Of a stretch of DNA of 64,000 bases, positions 36,050 through 44,606 are shown one piece after another; position 1 is the stretch's first letter; every line of letters starts with the position of its first letter. The stretch is from Methanosarcina sp. 2.H.T.1A.6 (lineage in GTDB: Archaea > Halobacteriota > Methanosarcinia > Methanosarcinales > Methanosarcinaceae), in NCBI RefSeq assembly GCF_000979455.1, contig NZ_JJOY01000042.1, positions 1 through 64,000 on the forward strand, in the 5' to 3' direction. The position numbers and the translations under genes were made by a program. A model generated the notes under the pieces. It did no database searches, was not told where the DNA came from, and saw nothing but the letters and a program-made list of their open reading frames with translations.

Positions 36050-37069
36050 TTAGATCAGAACCTCGTCCAGCAGGAAAGGCGGGTAAAATGCGCCTCTTTC
36101 AGTGATTACCGCAGTCACATTTTCCATGGGAGTTGCATCAAAAGCGGGATTATAAACCTCAACATCTTTTGGGGCAAGCTGTTCGCAGCCTGAGAACCGC
36201 AGTTCGTCAGGATTTCGCATTTCAATCTTTACACTTCCTTCCCAGCCTTCGAAATCGAAAGTAGAGACCGGGGCTGCCACATAAAAGGGAATTTCATGCT
36301 CTTTTGCAAGGATAGAGTGCGTATAGGTACCGATCTTGTTAAAAACAACATCCTGGGTAATTCGGTCGGCTCCTACGAGCACGCTGTTTACGAGCCCCTG
36401 GCGCATTGCCCAGCCAGCCATCGAATCTGCAATAAGGGTCACAGGGATTTTGTCCTGCATGAGTTCCCAGGTGGTGATCCTGCTCCCCTGGTTCAAAGGT
36501 CTTGTCTCGCAGGCGATAACTTTGATATCTTTGCCTTCTGCAACAGCCGAACGTACAACTCCGAGAGCTGTCCCCCAGTCAACACAGGCAAGCCTTCCTG
36601 CATTGCAGTGCGTGAGTACGGTATCTCCATCTTTCAGGAACTTTGATCCGTATTTACCTATGAGCTTATTGGTTTCGATATCCTCTTCTGCAATATCCCG
36701 GGCTTCCTGAAGGGCAATATCCCGTACTCCCTGAACATTGAAGGCATCAGAAACTGCTTTTAAAACCCTGTCCACACCCCAGCCCAGGTTTACGGCCGTA
36801 GGGCGGGTCGATTTAAGTGCTTTTGCCGCAACCTCGAGGTCACGGATTATGGATTCGATATCTTTTGCCCCGCTAAGGAAAGCTGCCAGAGCAATTCCAA
36901 AACCTCCTGCAGCACCGAGTGCAGGTGCACCCCTGATCCGGAGAGATTTTATAGCTTCATAGAGCGAACTCAGGGTTTTGCATTCTATTACCCTGTACTC
37001 CTGCGGGAGCAAGGTCTGGTCTACCAGCACCACAGAATTGGACTCTTCGTTCCAGTCAATTGTCCTCAT
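36050..37069 (-). CDS. mtnA: S-methyl-5-thioribose-1-phosphate isomerase family (MtnA)
   Basis: MtnA converts the aldose methylthioribose 1-phosphate (and, in some archaea, 5-deoxyribose 1-phosphate) to the ketose in methylthioadenosine and related salvage pathways. Typical features are IRGAPALGAAGGFGIALAA (about residues 45-63), LTHCNAGRLACVDWGTALGVV with the catalytic Cys (about 152-172), and GADRITQDVVFNKIGTYTHS with the catalytic Asp (about 230-250). The ribose-1,5-bisphosphate isomerase branch of the same superfamily is less likely given the LPQEYRVIECKT start and overall length of 339. The ATG at 37069 has AAGTGAT close upstream. No other salvage genes are adjacent. Confidence 0.9.
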   Translation of the reverse strand: MRTIDWNEESNSVVLVDQTLLPQEYRVIECKTLSSLYEAIKSLRIRGAPALGAAGGFGIALAAFLSGAKDIESIIRDLEVAAKALKSTRPTAVNLGWGVDRVLKAVSDAFNVQGVRDIALQEARDIAEEDIETNKLIGKYGSKFLKDGDTVLTHCNAGRLACVDWGTALGVVRSAVAEGKDIKVIACETRPLNQGSRITTWELMQDKIPVTLIADSMAGWAMRQGLVNSVLVGADRITQDVVFNKIGTYTHSILAKEHEIPFYVAAPVSTFDFEGWEGSVKIEMRNPDELRFSGCEQLAPKDVEVYNPAFDATPMENVTAVITERGAFYPPFLLDEVLI

Positions 37070-37260
37070 TAAATCACTTTCCGATGTGAAAATCAGGTTC
37101 TGCCGGGAAATCTTCCGACTTCCTTTTCAAGCCACCCATCCAATAAAAACCTATTCGACTCTTCCTTTTACAGGTGTGAGTGTTTCGTTTCCCTATCACT
37201 ATCAGACAACCTGAAAACTTGAATAAGAGGGTTCAAATTAAAAATCTCTGGCTCGGATTG

Positions 37261-37312
37261 AAAATAACAATACAAGATAACAATACAAGATAACAATACA
37301 AGATAACAATAC
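37261..37312. repeat. Four tandem 13-nt units
   Basis: AA(A/G)ATAACAATAC is repeated at 37261, 37274, 37287 and 37300. Confidence 0.9.
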
Positions 37313-37551
37313 AAATGATGTTTAGAAGCCGAGCATCAGATTAATAATTTAATTTCATTATAAGCAAGCATGTATAGAGTAAGTCTTAGATATAGATAAA
37401 CAAACATGGTATTTATTTAGCAAAGAGCAAAGTTAGATATGTTAGATATGTTAGATATAATAGATTTATAAAGTAACAGTACAAATAAGAAAATATTTAA
37501 AAGCCATAGTTAAGACACAGGAAGATTCGTAATTTCAGGAATCATAATTTC

Positions 37552-37593
37552 GTGAACTGCCCCCAGGCTAAAGACCGGGAGGTTTTACGCTTC
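37552..37593 (+). repeat. Dispersed GC-rich hairpin element, copy C
   Basis: Reads GTGAACTG, CCCCCAGG, CTAAAGA, CCGGGAGG, TTTTACGCTTC, matching copies A (13829) and B (12052). The right arm has two changes that weaken the stem. It lies 156 nt upstream of the ino1 start. Confidence 0.7.
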
Positions 37594-37748
37594 TTCCTAT
37601 AAATTTCATGGACCTTGAATCCGTAAATCCTTGGATCCATAAATCCCTGGATCCATAAATTATGAAAGTTTGGAAGTTTTGAGAACCTGTCGTTTCATGC
37701 AAGTTGTGGTTTATGAGAGTCAGGGTATTCATCGGAGAGTAAGCGCTT

Positions 37749-38849
37749 ATGACAAAAATAAAAATAGCAATTGCAGGAATCGGGAACTGTGCAAGCTCTT
37801 TGATACAGGGCATCGAGTACTATAAAACCGAAGATAGGGATCCCATAGGACTTATGCACAGGGACATTGGAGGGTATAGGCCCGGCGATATCAAAGTTGT
37901 TGCTGCCTTCGATATTGATGCCAGGAAGGTAGGAAAAGACGTTTCCGAGGCCATTTTTGCCCCCCCGAACTGCACAGCGGTTTTTTGCCCAGACATTCCT
38001 TCCACAGGTGTGAAGGTTAAGATGGGCAGAGTTCTTGATGGGGTCTCTGACCACATGAAGAATTATAGGGAAAATTACACATTTGTTGTCAGCAGAGAGC
38101 CTGAAGCCACAAAAGCAGACATCGTAAAAGAACTGAAGGATTCAGGAGCCGAAATGCTTCTTAATTACCTTCCTGTCGGTTCTGAAGAAGCTGTCCGTTT
38201 CTATGCCGAATGCGCTCTTGAAGCCGGAGTGGCTTTAATCAACAACATGCCTGTTTTCATTGCAAGCAATCCTGAGTGGGCAAAACGGTTTGAAGAAAAG
38301 AATATTCCTGTTATCGGAGACGATATCAAAGCCCAGCTTGGAGCAACAATTACCCACAGAGTCCTTGCAGACCTGTTTGAAAAACGCGGTGTAAAGCTCG
38401 AAAGGACATATCAGCTGAACACTGGCGGAAACACCGATTTCCTCAATATGCTCAACAGGGACAGGCTTGCTTCCAAGCGTGAATCCAAGACCGAAGCCGT
38501 CCAGTCCGTGCTCTTTCATAGGCTTGAGGATGAAAATATCCATATCGGACCGAGCGACTACGTTGCCTGGCAGAAAGACAACAAGGTATGCTTCCTTCGA
38601 ATGGAAGGTAAACTTTTTGGGGACGTGCCCATGAACATTGAACTCCGGCTTTCAGTGGAAGACTCTCCAAACTCCGGAGGTGTGGTAATTGATGCCATTC
38701 GCTGCTGTAAGCTGGCTCTTGACCGCGGGATAGGAGGAGTGCTGTACTCCCCGGCTTCCTACTTCATGAAACATCCGGCTATACAGTATCCTGATGATGA
38801 GGCATACCGCAGGACTGAAGAGTTCATAGCCGGAACACGAGAACGTTAA
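37749..38849 (+). CDS. ino1: Inositol-1-phosphate synthase (archaeal type)
   Basis: This NAD-dependent enzyme cyclises glucose 6-phosphate to inositol 1-phosphate, the precursor of the archaeal phosphoinositol lipid headgroup. The N-terminal Rossmann motif is [19 protein letters not shown] (about residues 7-25), then [19 protein letters not shown]. The catalytic part includes [11 protein letters not shown] (about 219-229), [10 protein letters not shown] with active-site lysines, and [13 protein letters not shown]. The length of 366 is standard for archaeal and actinobacterial members. The ATG at 37749 has only a weak ribosome site (GAGTAAG). No other lipid genes are adjacent. Confidence 0.93.
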   Translation: MTKIKIAIAGIGNCASSLIQGIEYYKTEDRDPIGLMHRDIGGYRPGDIKVVAAFDIDARKVGKDVSEAIFAPPNCTAVFCPDIPSTGVKVKMGRVLDGVSDHMKNYRENYTFVVSREPEATKADIVKELKDSGAEMLLNYLPVGSEEAVRFYAECALEAGVALINNMPVFIASNPEWAKRFEEKNIPVIGDDIKAQLGATITHRVLADLFEKRGVKLERTYQLNTGGNTDFLNMLNRDRLASKRESKTEAVQSVLFHRLEDENIHIGPSDYVAWQKDNKVCFLRMEGKLFGDVPMNIELRLSVEDSPNSGGVVIDAIRCCKLALDRGIGGVLYSPASYFMKHPAIQYPDDEAYRRTEEFIAGTRER

Positions 38850-39028
38850 AGCAAGACGGAAAAAAATTCCTGAAGAAGAAGAAATTCTTATTGAAGACAG
38901 TTTTGAGGCCAGAAAATCCCGGATGTTTCCGGGAATTTTACTTTTTTCTGTTCCGGAATATTTCCTGCTGACTGAAATTTTTCTACGGAATTGATCTCAA
39001 CAGAATTTATCTCAATGTTTTTACTGAT

Positions 39029-39697
39029 TTAACGGATTCCTTCAGCCGTAATTTTAAACTCCGCATTTGTGCCTTCGGGACGGGAGCGGTGTTTGAAGAG
39101 AGTGGCGCGCCTTGTCCCTTCACCTGTTTTTTCCAGCTGGATGATCGTCTTTGAGATATGTTCCAGGGAACTGCCCCCCAATGGGCGCACCCCTCCTGCA
39201 ATAATATTTGAGTATACCTGATTTGTTATAACTGCAACAAAACCGTGTTTGCGAGCCAGAGCATGCAGAAACCCTATCTGGTTGGCAAGTTCTCTGCGGC
39301 TTTTTATACCGGTCTCCTCATCTTCGAGTTCAAACCTGTAGTATGAAGTTGCAGAATCCAGAATCACAAGCCCGATATTTTCACCTGCTATCCTCTCCAC
39401 CTCTCTTACGGACGCATACTGCTCTTCAAAACTCAGGGGTTCGTAGATAATTATGCTCCTGGCTATTTCCTTTGCATTTTCCCCTGCAATCTGCTTGAAA
39501 CGAACAGGAGAAAGCCCTTCCGTATCTATGAAAATGACTTTCTGTCCCTGCTTTACACATTCCACTGCAAGCTGGATACAGATATTTGTTTTTCCGGTTC
39601 CTGCGGCTCCGAAAACCTGAGTTACGATCCCTCTCTCGAAACCTCCTCCCAGGAGGTCATCAAGGGGTTTACAACCGGAAGATAATAGTTTCTCTAT
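39029..39697 (-). CDS. radB: RadB recombinase paralogue; apparent ATA start codon
   Basis: RadB is a RecA-fold Rad51 paralogue of euryarchaea that aids RadA. The frame reads IEKLLSSGCKPLDDLLGGG, then Walker A GAAGTGKTN (about residues 31-39), then VIFIDTEGLSPVRF, Walker B LVILDSATSYYRF (about 108), and a C-terminal RPEGTNAEFKITAEGIR. From the stop at 39797-39799 down to a GTG at 39565, which lies after Walker A, there is no ATG, GTG or TTG in frame. The only well-placed codon is ATA at 39697, with GAGGTG 7 nt upstream and the usual RadB N-terminus (xEKLLSSGC). The length becomes 223, normal for RadB. A mutated start or a sequence error are the alternatives. Confidence 0.85.
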   Translation of the reverse strand: MEKLLSSGCKPLDDLLGGGFERGIVTQVFGAAGTGKTNICIQLAVECVKQGQKVIFIDTEGLSPVRFKQIAGENAKEIARSIIIYEPLSFEEQYASVREVERIAGENIGLVILDSATSYYRFELEDEETGIKSRRELANQIGFLHALARKHGFVAVITNQVYSNIIAGGVRPLGGSSLEHISKTIIQLEKTGEGTRRATLFKHRSRPEGTNAEFKITAEGIR

Positions 39698-40204
39698 GGC
39701 GTGACACCTCTCTTTGCACTTGACAGAAGTATGAAAGACCCATGATATAATGCTTTTTTCATAATTTTCAACCCGATTGGAGAAGAATAAAGATCTTCAG
39801 AGAGAAATAAAAGTATTTAAGTGGACATAGAAGAAATGCTCAGGTTTGAATTCTCAGACCTGAGGAGACGGAGAAAAAAAATTTTCAGTAATATCTTGAA
39901 ACTGAAAATGTCCTTTACTAATATATTGTAATGTTTTCAAGGAATAAAGCCATATAGATGATGTCCATACCTATATCCATTAAAGTATCTCCCATACAAA
40001 ATAAAGTCTTCTGTACTTGAAAATGATCCCACAAATTAGGTATTTTTAAAAAAACAGAAGCCCATAAGATTGTCACCAGATCTGATAACAAACAACGGTC
40101 TTTGTATACAAAGTAAGAGGGTAATTGTATTCAAAGATGAGTTGAAAAACCATTATAAGTAAGATCTGGCATTTAGAATAATTACCTGAAAATTAAGATA
40201 ACCT

Positions 40205-40220
40205 TCACTCAATAGAGTGA
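40205..40220. promoter_or_regulatory. Inverted repeat just upstream of the nrd TATA box
   Basis: TCACTC-AATA-GAGTGA is a perfect 6-bp dyad ending 23 nt before the TATA box, a position suited to a regulator of the ribonucleotide reductase operon. It does not match the bacterial NrdR box as I know it. Confidence 0.4.
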
Positions 40221-40243
40221 AAAAATGATATCAAGAGGGACAC

Positions 40244-40253
40244 TCTATATAAA
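40244..40253 (+). promoter_or_regulatory. Probable TATA box of the nrdHDG operon
   Basis: TCTATATAAA is a good match to the archaeal TATA consensus. Transcription would start near 40275-40280. Confidence 0.5.
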
Positions 40254-40497
40254 CTGCATGCCCTGTTCAGATATTGCTGACTAGTCTGGGAGAGTTATTA
40301 TAGAATAAACCGGGTTGGCTAAGGAATAGTACCCATGCGGGGTTTTGTTTTATTGCTTTGATGCGCTCTGCGCCGGCATACTCACGCTCCGCACACTGTA
40401 AATAAAAGCAATATGTATTGATGAAAAACGAAACATGTAAAAGGCATGTAAAAAACATGTTAAAAAGACTGTACCATAAATCAGAGGGGCGCAAATT

Positions 40498-40749
40498 ATG
40501 GCAAAAATAATAGTTTACACAACGGAACGTTGTCCGAAATGCAATAAATTGAAAAAATTCCTGGAAGCAAATTCAGTACCCTTCGAAGTAGCAGATATGT
40601 CCACCCCGGAAGCTCTGACCGAACTGCGTTTCAACGGGGTCTTCACAGTGACAGCGCCTGTATTACAGATCAATAGTGAATTCCTCACGTATACCGAAAT
40701 ATTCCGCGGGGAAGAAGTGAATCCGGAAAAACTCCGGGGAATTCTGTGA
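40498..40749 (+). CDS. nrdH: Glutaredoxin-like protein (NrdH type)
   Basis: An 83-residue thioredoxin-fold protein. The redox motif CPKC is at residues 12-15 after the first strand (KIIVYTTER), the cis-Pro segment is TAPVLQINSEFL (about 52-63), and the last helix ends EKLRGIL. Such small redoxins reduce ribonucleotide reductases, and its position 75 nt before nrdD supports that role here. The ATG at 40498 follows GAGGGGC. It is the first gene of a three-gene nrd operon. The alternative is a general methanogen redoxin that merely shares the operon. Confidence 0.85.
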   Translation: MAKIIVYTTERCPKCNKLKKFLEANSVPFEVADMSTPEALTELRFNGVFTVTAPVLQINSEFLTYTEIFRGEEVNPEKLRGIL

Positions 40750-40824
40750 CAAAACCCGCTAAGCTTCAAAACGACTTAAATAATTTCCATATCCCTCCTT
40801 AAAACAACAACTGAAGATGAGAAA

Positions 40825-43209
40825 ATGACAGGCGATATTCTCTTAACCGATGATGAATTATCTGATAATCAGCCAGTGCAAAAGACACTTGACGGGCTCT
40901 CCACCTCTTCCCTCCCCAAAAAAGACCAGTTATCTGATAATCAGCCCGTGCAAAAAACACTTGATGGGCTTTCCGTCTCTCCCCTCCCCAAAGTAAGGAC
41001 AACAGAAGGTTTCATCCTTAACTGGGACAGGAATATCATTGTAAGCCAGCTCCTGAAAGAAACAAAATTAAGTGAGATCTTCTACAACAAGCCTGCAATC
41101 ACAAAAGAAGAAGCTGTTGATATTGCAAAAGAAGCGGAAAGGATCATCCGAAAGATGAATATCAAATTTCTTTCAGGACCCCTTATCCGGGAAATAGTCA
41201 ACAATATTCTTCTTGACAGAGGGCGCGTAGAATGGAGAAATATAATGACAAGAGTCGGGGCTTCGGTCTACGATGCCTACGAAATCGACTCCGGATACGG
41301 CTTTGGGGCAAACGATAATGCAAACCAGCTGAACAATGCTGAGACATCCCACAAAAGAAAAGCCGACAAAATGTCCAAAGAGCAAAATCTCCTTCTGATG
41401 CCAAAAGAGCTTGCGGACCTGCACCTGAACGGGGACTTCCATATCCACGACCTCGAATACATGGGCACAAGGCCTTTTTGCCAGGACTGGGACCTTCGCT
41501 ACTTCTTTTATTACGGACTGATGCCTGATGGGGTAGGCACCCAATCAAGTGTTGCAAAACCTGCAAAGAATGCCGAGGTAGCTTTCCTTCATGCTGTAAA
41601 AGCAATGGGTTCGGCTCAGACCAACTTTGCAGGCGGACAGGGCTTTTACAATTTCCTGACATTTATGGCCCCCTATCTGGAAGGCAAGTCCGAAGTTGAG
41701 ATAAGACAGCTTATGCAGATGTTCGTCTATGAAATGATGCAGATGATGTGCGCAAGAGGCGGACAGACAGTTTTTTCATCCGTGCAGCTTTCCCCTGGTG
41801 TTCCGAAGCTCTGGAGAAACATTCCAGTTGTTGCCATGGGTAAGGTCTGGGATGGTAAGCAGGCTCCCCTCAGAACCTACGGAGAATTTGAAAAAGAGAT
41901 CCGGCTTGGGTTCAAGGCTCTTATGGATGTCATGCTTGAAGGAGATGCCTGGGGCAAACCTTTCAGCTTCCCGAAGCCAGAAATTTCTCTTGAACCTGAC
42001 TTCATGGAAGAAGACGAGAGTTTTAACAGGGCTCACCCCGAGCTTCCGACTTACAAAGAGCTGTACAGGATGACCTTTGAACTGGCTGCCAAATTCGGAA
42101 CCCCCTACTTTGACAACCAGCTTCCCGAGTACAGAGGCGCAGGAGAGGGGATTTCATGTTACCAGTGCTGTGCCTATCAGTTCTCTTCAAACCCTACCGA
42201 CGATAAAGACTTCGGTGACAAGCTGCATTTCAAGGATGGAAGGCATTTCTCCATGGGCTCGTGGATGGTCCTGTCCTTAAACTGTCCCAGGGCTGCATAC
42301 AGGGCTGAATATGATGATGAGGAACTTTTCACTGAACTCAAGACCCTGATGAACCAGGGTGTGGAAGTTTTCAAGATCAAGCGAAAATGGATGAACAGCC
42401 TGATCAAGAAAAACAGGATTCCCTTTGCAGCCCAGTGTCCCAAGGACCCGAACACCGGAGAAAAGGGAGCAATGGCTGTGGACTTCGACAGCCTTGTGTA
42501 TACTATTGGAGTAATAGGAATTAATGAGATGGTCCAGTACCACACAGGCTACCAGATCCACGAATCTCCTGCTGCGTATAAGCTTGCCATCCGGGCTATG
42601 TTCGAAATGAAAATGCATGCCCAGAAGCTCTCAAAAGAAAATGGCATGGAAATTGCCCTTGCAAGGACTCCTGCTGAAACTACAGCCCAGCGTTTTGCAG
42701 TCTCAGACCTCCTGCACAGGGAATATACTGATAAAGCCGAGCTCACAATTAAAGGGGACCTGGAAACCGCAAAGAAAGAGTTCAATGAGACCCATGACCT
42801 GCCAATTTACTATACTAACGGAACTCATATCCCACCGGGTGCAGACGTGTCTCTGCCTGAAAGGATAAAGTATGAGCACACTTTCTTCCCGATAGTAGAC
42901 GGCGGAAACATCATGCATATCTGGCTTGGAGAAGGAAAACCGGATCCTGACGGCCTGCAGGAACTTGCCATGCATATAGCAAAGAACACCCAGACGGGAT
43001 ACTTTGCCTTCACACGGGACATGACCGTATGCACTGACGAGGGATATGTAGCCGCCGGCCTGCTTGACAAATGCCCGAAATGCGGATCTGAAAATGTGCA
43101 GCACCTCTCAAGGATTACTGGCTATCTTCAGTCCGTGGAAGGCTGGAACAGAGGTAAGCGCCAGGAACTCAAGGACAGGAAACGCTACAGCACAAGGGAA
43201 CTCAGATGA
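40825..43209 (+). CDS. nrdD: Anaerobic (class III) ribonucleoside-triphosphate reductase
   Basis: NrdD makes deoxynucleotides with a glycyl radical. After an unusual N-terminal duplication (residues 12-59), residues about 62-135 resemble an ATP-cone region (FILNWDRNIIVSQLLKETKLSEIF). The catalytic barrel includes HIHDLEYMGTRPFCQDW, NFAGGQGFYNFLTFMAPYLEG and GEGISCYQCCAYQFSSNP. The C-terminus has CPKCGSENVQHLSRITGYLQ with the glycyl-radical loop (RITGYL, about residue 768) and a two-Cys metal-site half (CPKC, about 753). The activator gene nrdG follows after 32 nt. The length of 794 is somewhat greater than homologues because of the N-terminal extension. Confidence 0.95.
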   Translation: MTGDILLTDDELSDNQPVQKTLDGLSTSSLPKKDQLSDNQPVQKTLDGLSVSPLPKVRTTEGFILNWDRNIIVSQLLKETKLSEIFYNKPAITKEEAVDIAKEAERIIRKMNIKFLSGPLIREIVNNILLDRGRVEWRNIMTRVGASVYDAYEIDSGYGFGANDNANQLNNAETSHKRKADKMSKEQNLLLMPKELADLHLNGDFHIHDLEYMGTRPFCQDWDLRYFFYYGLMPDGVGTQSSVAKPAKNAEVAFLHAVKAMGSAQTNFAGGQGFYNFLTFMAPYLEGKSEVEIRQLMQMFVYEMMQMMCARGGQTVFSSVQLSPGVPKLWRNIPVVAMGKVWDGKQAPLRTYGEFEKEIRLGFKALMDVMLEGDAWGKPFSFPKPEISLEPDFMEEDESFNRAHPELPTYKELYRMTFELAAKFGTPYFDNQLPEYRGAGEGISCYQCCAYQFSSNPTDDKDFGDKLHFKDGRHFSMGSWMVLSLNCPRAAYRAEYDDEELFTELKTLMNQGVEVFKIKRKWMNSLIKKNRIPFAAQCPKDPNTGEKGAMAVDFDSLVYTIGVIGINEMVQYHTGYQIHESPAAYKLAIRAMFEMKMHAQKLSKENGMEIALARTPAETTAQRFAVSDLLHREYTDKAELTIKGDLETAKKEFNETHDLPIYYTNGTHIPPGADVSLPERIKYEHTFFPIVDGGNIMHIWLGEGKPDPDGLQELAMHIAKNTQTGYFAFTRDMTVCTDEGYVAAGLLDKCPKCGSENVQHLSRITGYLQSVEGWNRGKRQELKDRKRYSTRELR
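40858..41001 (+). repeat. In-frame 72-nt tandem duplication at the nrdD N-terminus
   Basis: Two adjacent 72-nt copies (40858-40929, 40930-41001) encode 24-residue units starting LSDNQPVQKTLDGLS. They differ at about 15 positions, mostly near the 3' end of the unit. The unit has no recognised domain and sits before the ATP-cone-like segment. Confidence 0.9.
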
Positions 43210-43241
43210 GGTCCCTTTAACCTTTTTTACGCAAACTGGAA

Positions 43242-44042
43242 ATGGTAACTGCTATGAAGGTAAACTACGCAGGCACTGTCCCGATTTCAACCCTTGACTG
43301 GACAGGAAAGGCTGCTGTCACTATCTTTTTTCGGGGATGCCCTCTTCGCTGCCCTTACTGTCAGAACCATCCGTACCTTGAAGGGCCAGGTCTTGTGGAA
43401 CTTGACTTTGTGAAAGAGCAGATAAAAAACTCGAAACCTTTTGTAAGTGCGGTTGTTTTTTCGGGAGGGGAGCCTCTCATGCAGGACGCTGTTGTCCCCC
43501 TTGCAGAGTTTGCAAGGAATCTCGGGCTTGCAGTCGGGGTCCATACAAACGGTTGTTACCCTGAAAGGGCAGCCGAACTGGTTGAACGGAAACTGGTTGA
43601 TAAGTTCTTTATCGACGTAAAAGCCCCTCTTGACGATCCAGAGCTTTATGGAAAAGTTGCTGGACGGAAGGAATACACGGACGCTGGAAAGAAAACTGCC
43701 GCCAAAAAGACTCCAGAAGAGATTACTAAAGCCATTGCAAAAACAATCGAGACAGCAGATGCCAGTGGCCTGGAACTGGAACTCCGGACAACAGTGGTCA
43801 GAGGATTTATCGGAAACGAGGAGGAAATCTCCCGGATAGCAGCCTGGATTTCAGACCGTATCAAAAACAGAGAGGTTACTTATGTGCTGCAGCAGGGAAT
43901 CCCGGAACACAGCCTTCAGGAGAACCTCAGGAAAAACAGGGTTCTGGAGAGGGGAGAACTTCTTGAACTTGGGAAAGTAGCAAAAGGATTCCTGGAAAAC
44001 GTAAGGATCAGGACAAAAGAAGAAGGAGAAGAAGGTGTCTGA
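43242..44042 (+). CDS. nrdG: Anaerobic ribonucleotide reductase activating protein (radical SAM)
   Basis: NrdG uses SAM and a 4Fe-4S cluster to create the glycyl radical on NrdD. The cluster motif CPLRCPYC is at about residues 33-40, preceded by TLDWTGKAAVTIFFRG. FSGGEPLMQD (about 73-82) is the SAM-binding GGE motif. The protein (266 aa) is longer than E. coli NrdG and resembles the archaeal form with a full radical SAM barrel ending near GFLENVRIRTKEE. A start at 43242 or at the ATG 43254 (MKVNYAGTVP) is possible, and the second matches the homologues better. It lies 32 nt after nrdD. Confidence 0.92.
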   Translation: MVTAMKVNYAGTVPISTLDWTGKAAVTIFFRGCPLRCPYCQNHPYLEGPGLVELDFVKEQIKNSKPFVSAVVFSGGEPLMQDAVVPLAEFARNLGLAVGVHTNGCYPERAAELVERKLVDKFFIDVKAPLDDPELYGKVAGRKEYTDAGKKTAAKKTPEEITKAIAKTIETADASGLELELRTTVVRGFIGNEEEISRIAAWISDRIKNREVTYVLQQGIPEHSLQENLRKNRVLERGELLELGKVAKGFLENVRIRTKEEGEEGV

Positions 44043-44606
44043 TATAATATGGCACCATCAAACAGCCTTACTGTAACCTGACTTGCTGGTATTTTACTGG
44101 TATTTTATTGCATTTTGATGGTATTTTACTGTCACTTTTTCCCTTTTTTGCCTGAATTCCCGGGAATATATTTTGATCCGTTCACTCGTTCATCTTTCTA
44201 TAAATTTGTATCTTATTCATTTTTCTCTTGCCAGATTTTTACAAAAAACCATGTTAAAGGTTCAAATGAATTTGAAGTTTACAAAAGTCTTATACATGCC
44301 AAAACATAAAAGAAACTGATTAAACCCCTGGTAAAACCCCTTTACCCGGAATTCAATTATCCTGTACCCAGAAGTACAGATATCCAGGAAGTACAGGTAT
44401 CCCGGAAAGTTTCCCTAAAGTTTTTCCGGGGATATTCCTGCTGTACTCCTGACAATAATCGAAAACTCCTGTATCCATACCACCAAACTTTTGTGTAACC
44501 TCTGGGGTTACAAAAGTTACATAAAGGAGATAGACTCAGTCCATTTTAGCCCGGAGAAGGGTACGTATCTATAAAAAAGGAAAGCAGAAGTAATCGCTTC
44601 CAAAAA
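44043..44606. other. Intergenic region between nrdG and thiL
   Basis: 560 bp with no supported ORF. Imperfect copies of TGGTATTTTA(C/T)TG occur near 44086-44131. A long inverted repeat near 44486-44518 is listed separately. I see no TPP-riboswitch signature upstream of thiL. Confidence 0.5.
44486..44518. promoter_or_regulatory. Strong hairpin in the thiL upstream region
   Basis: AACTTTTG-TG-TAACC pairs with GGTTACAAAAGTT (13 bp, two bulged bases) around TCTGG. It lies 88 nt before the thiL ATG and is followed by AAGGAGATAG at 44525. It could be a leader structure, an operator or the terminator of the nrd operon. Confidence 0.5.

Larger units (their letters stand above)
37070..37748. other. 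Divergent intergenic region with repeats and hairpin element
   Basis: Between the divergent mtnA and ino1 genes. It contains four 13-nt repeats (37261-37312), short TTAGATATG repeats near 37433-37460, hairpin element copy C (37552-37593) and imperfect copies of a (C/T)TTGGATCCATAAATC-type word (37613-37660). Confidence 0.5.
39698..40497. other. Divergent intergenic region upstream of the nrd operon
   Basis: 800 bp with no supported ORF. The right half holds an inverted repeat (40205-40220) and a TATA box (40244-40253), which predict an nrd leader of about 220 nt. That leader contains TACCC-ATGC-GGGG-TTTTG and a GC-rich patch (40360-40400) of unknown meaning. Confidence 0.5.

Noticed and set aside
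44043-44606. TPP riboswitch before thiL
   Set aside because: None of the conserved TPP-aptamer words could be found; only a simple hairpin is present.
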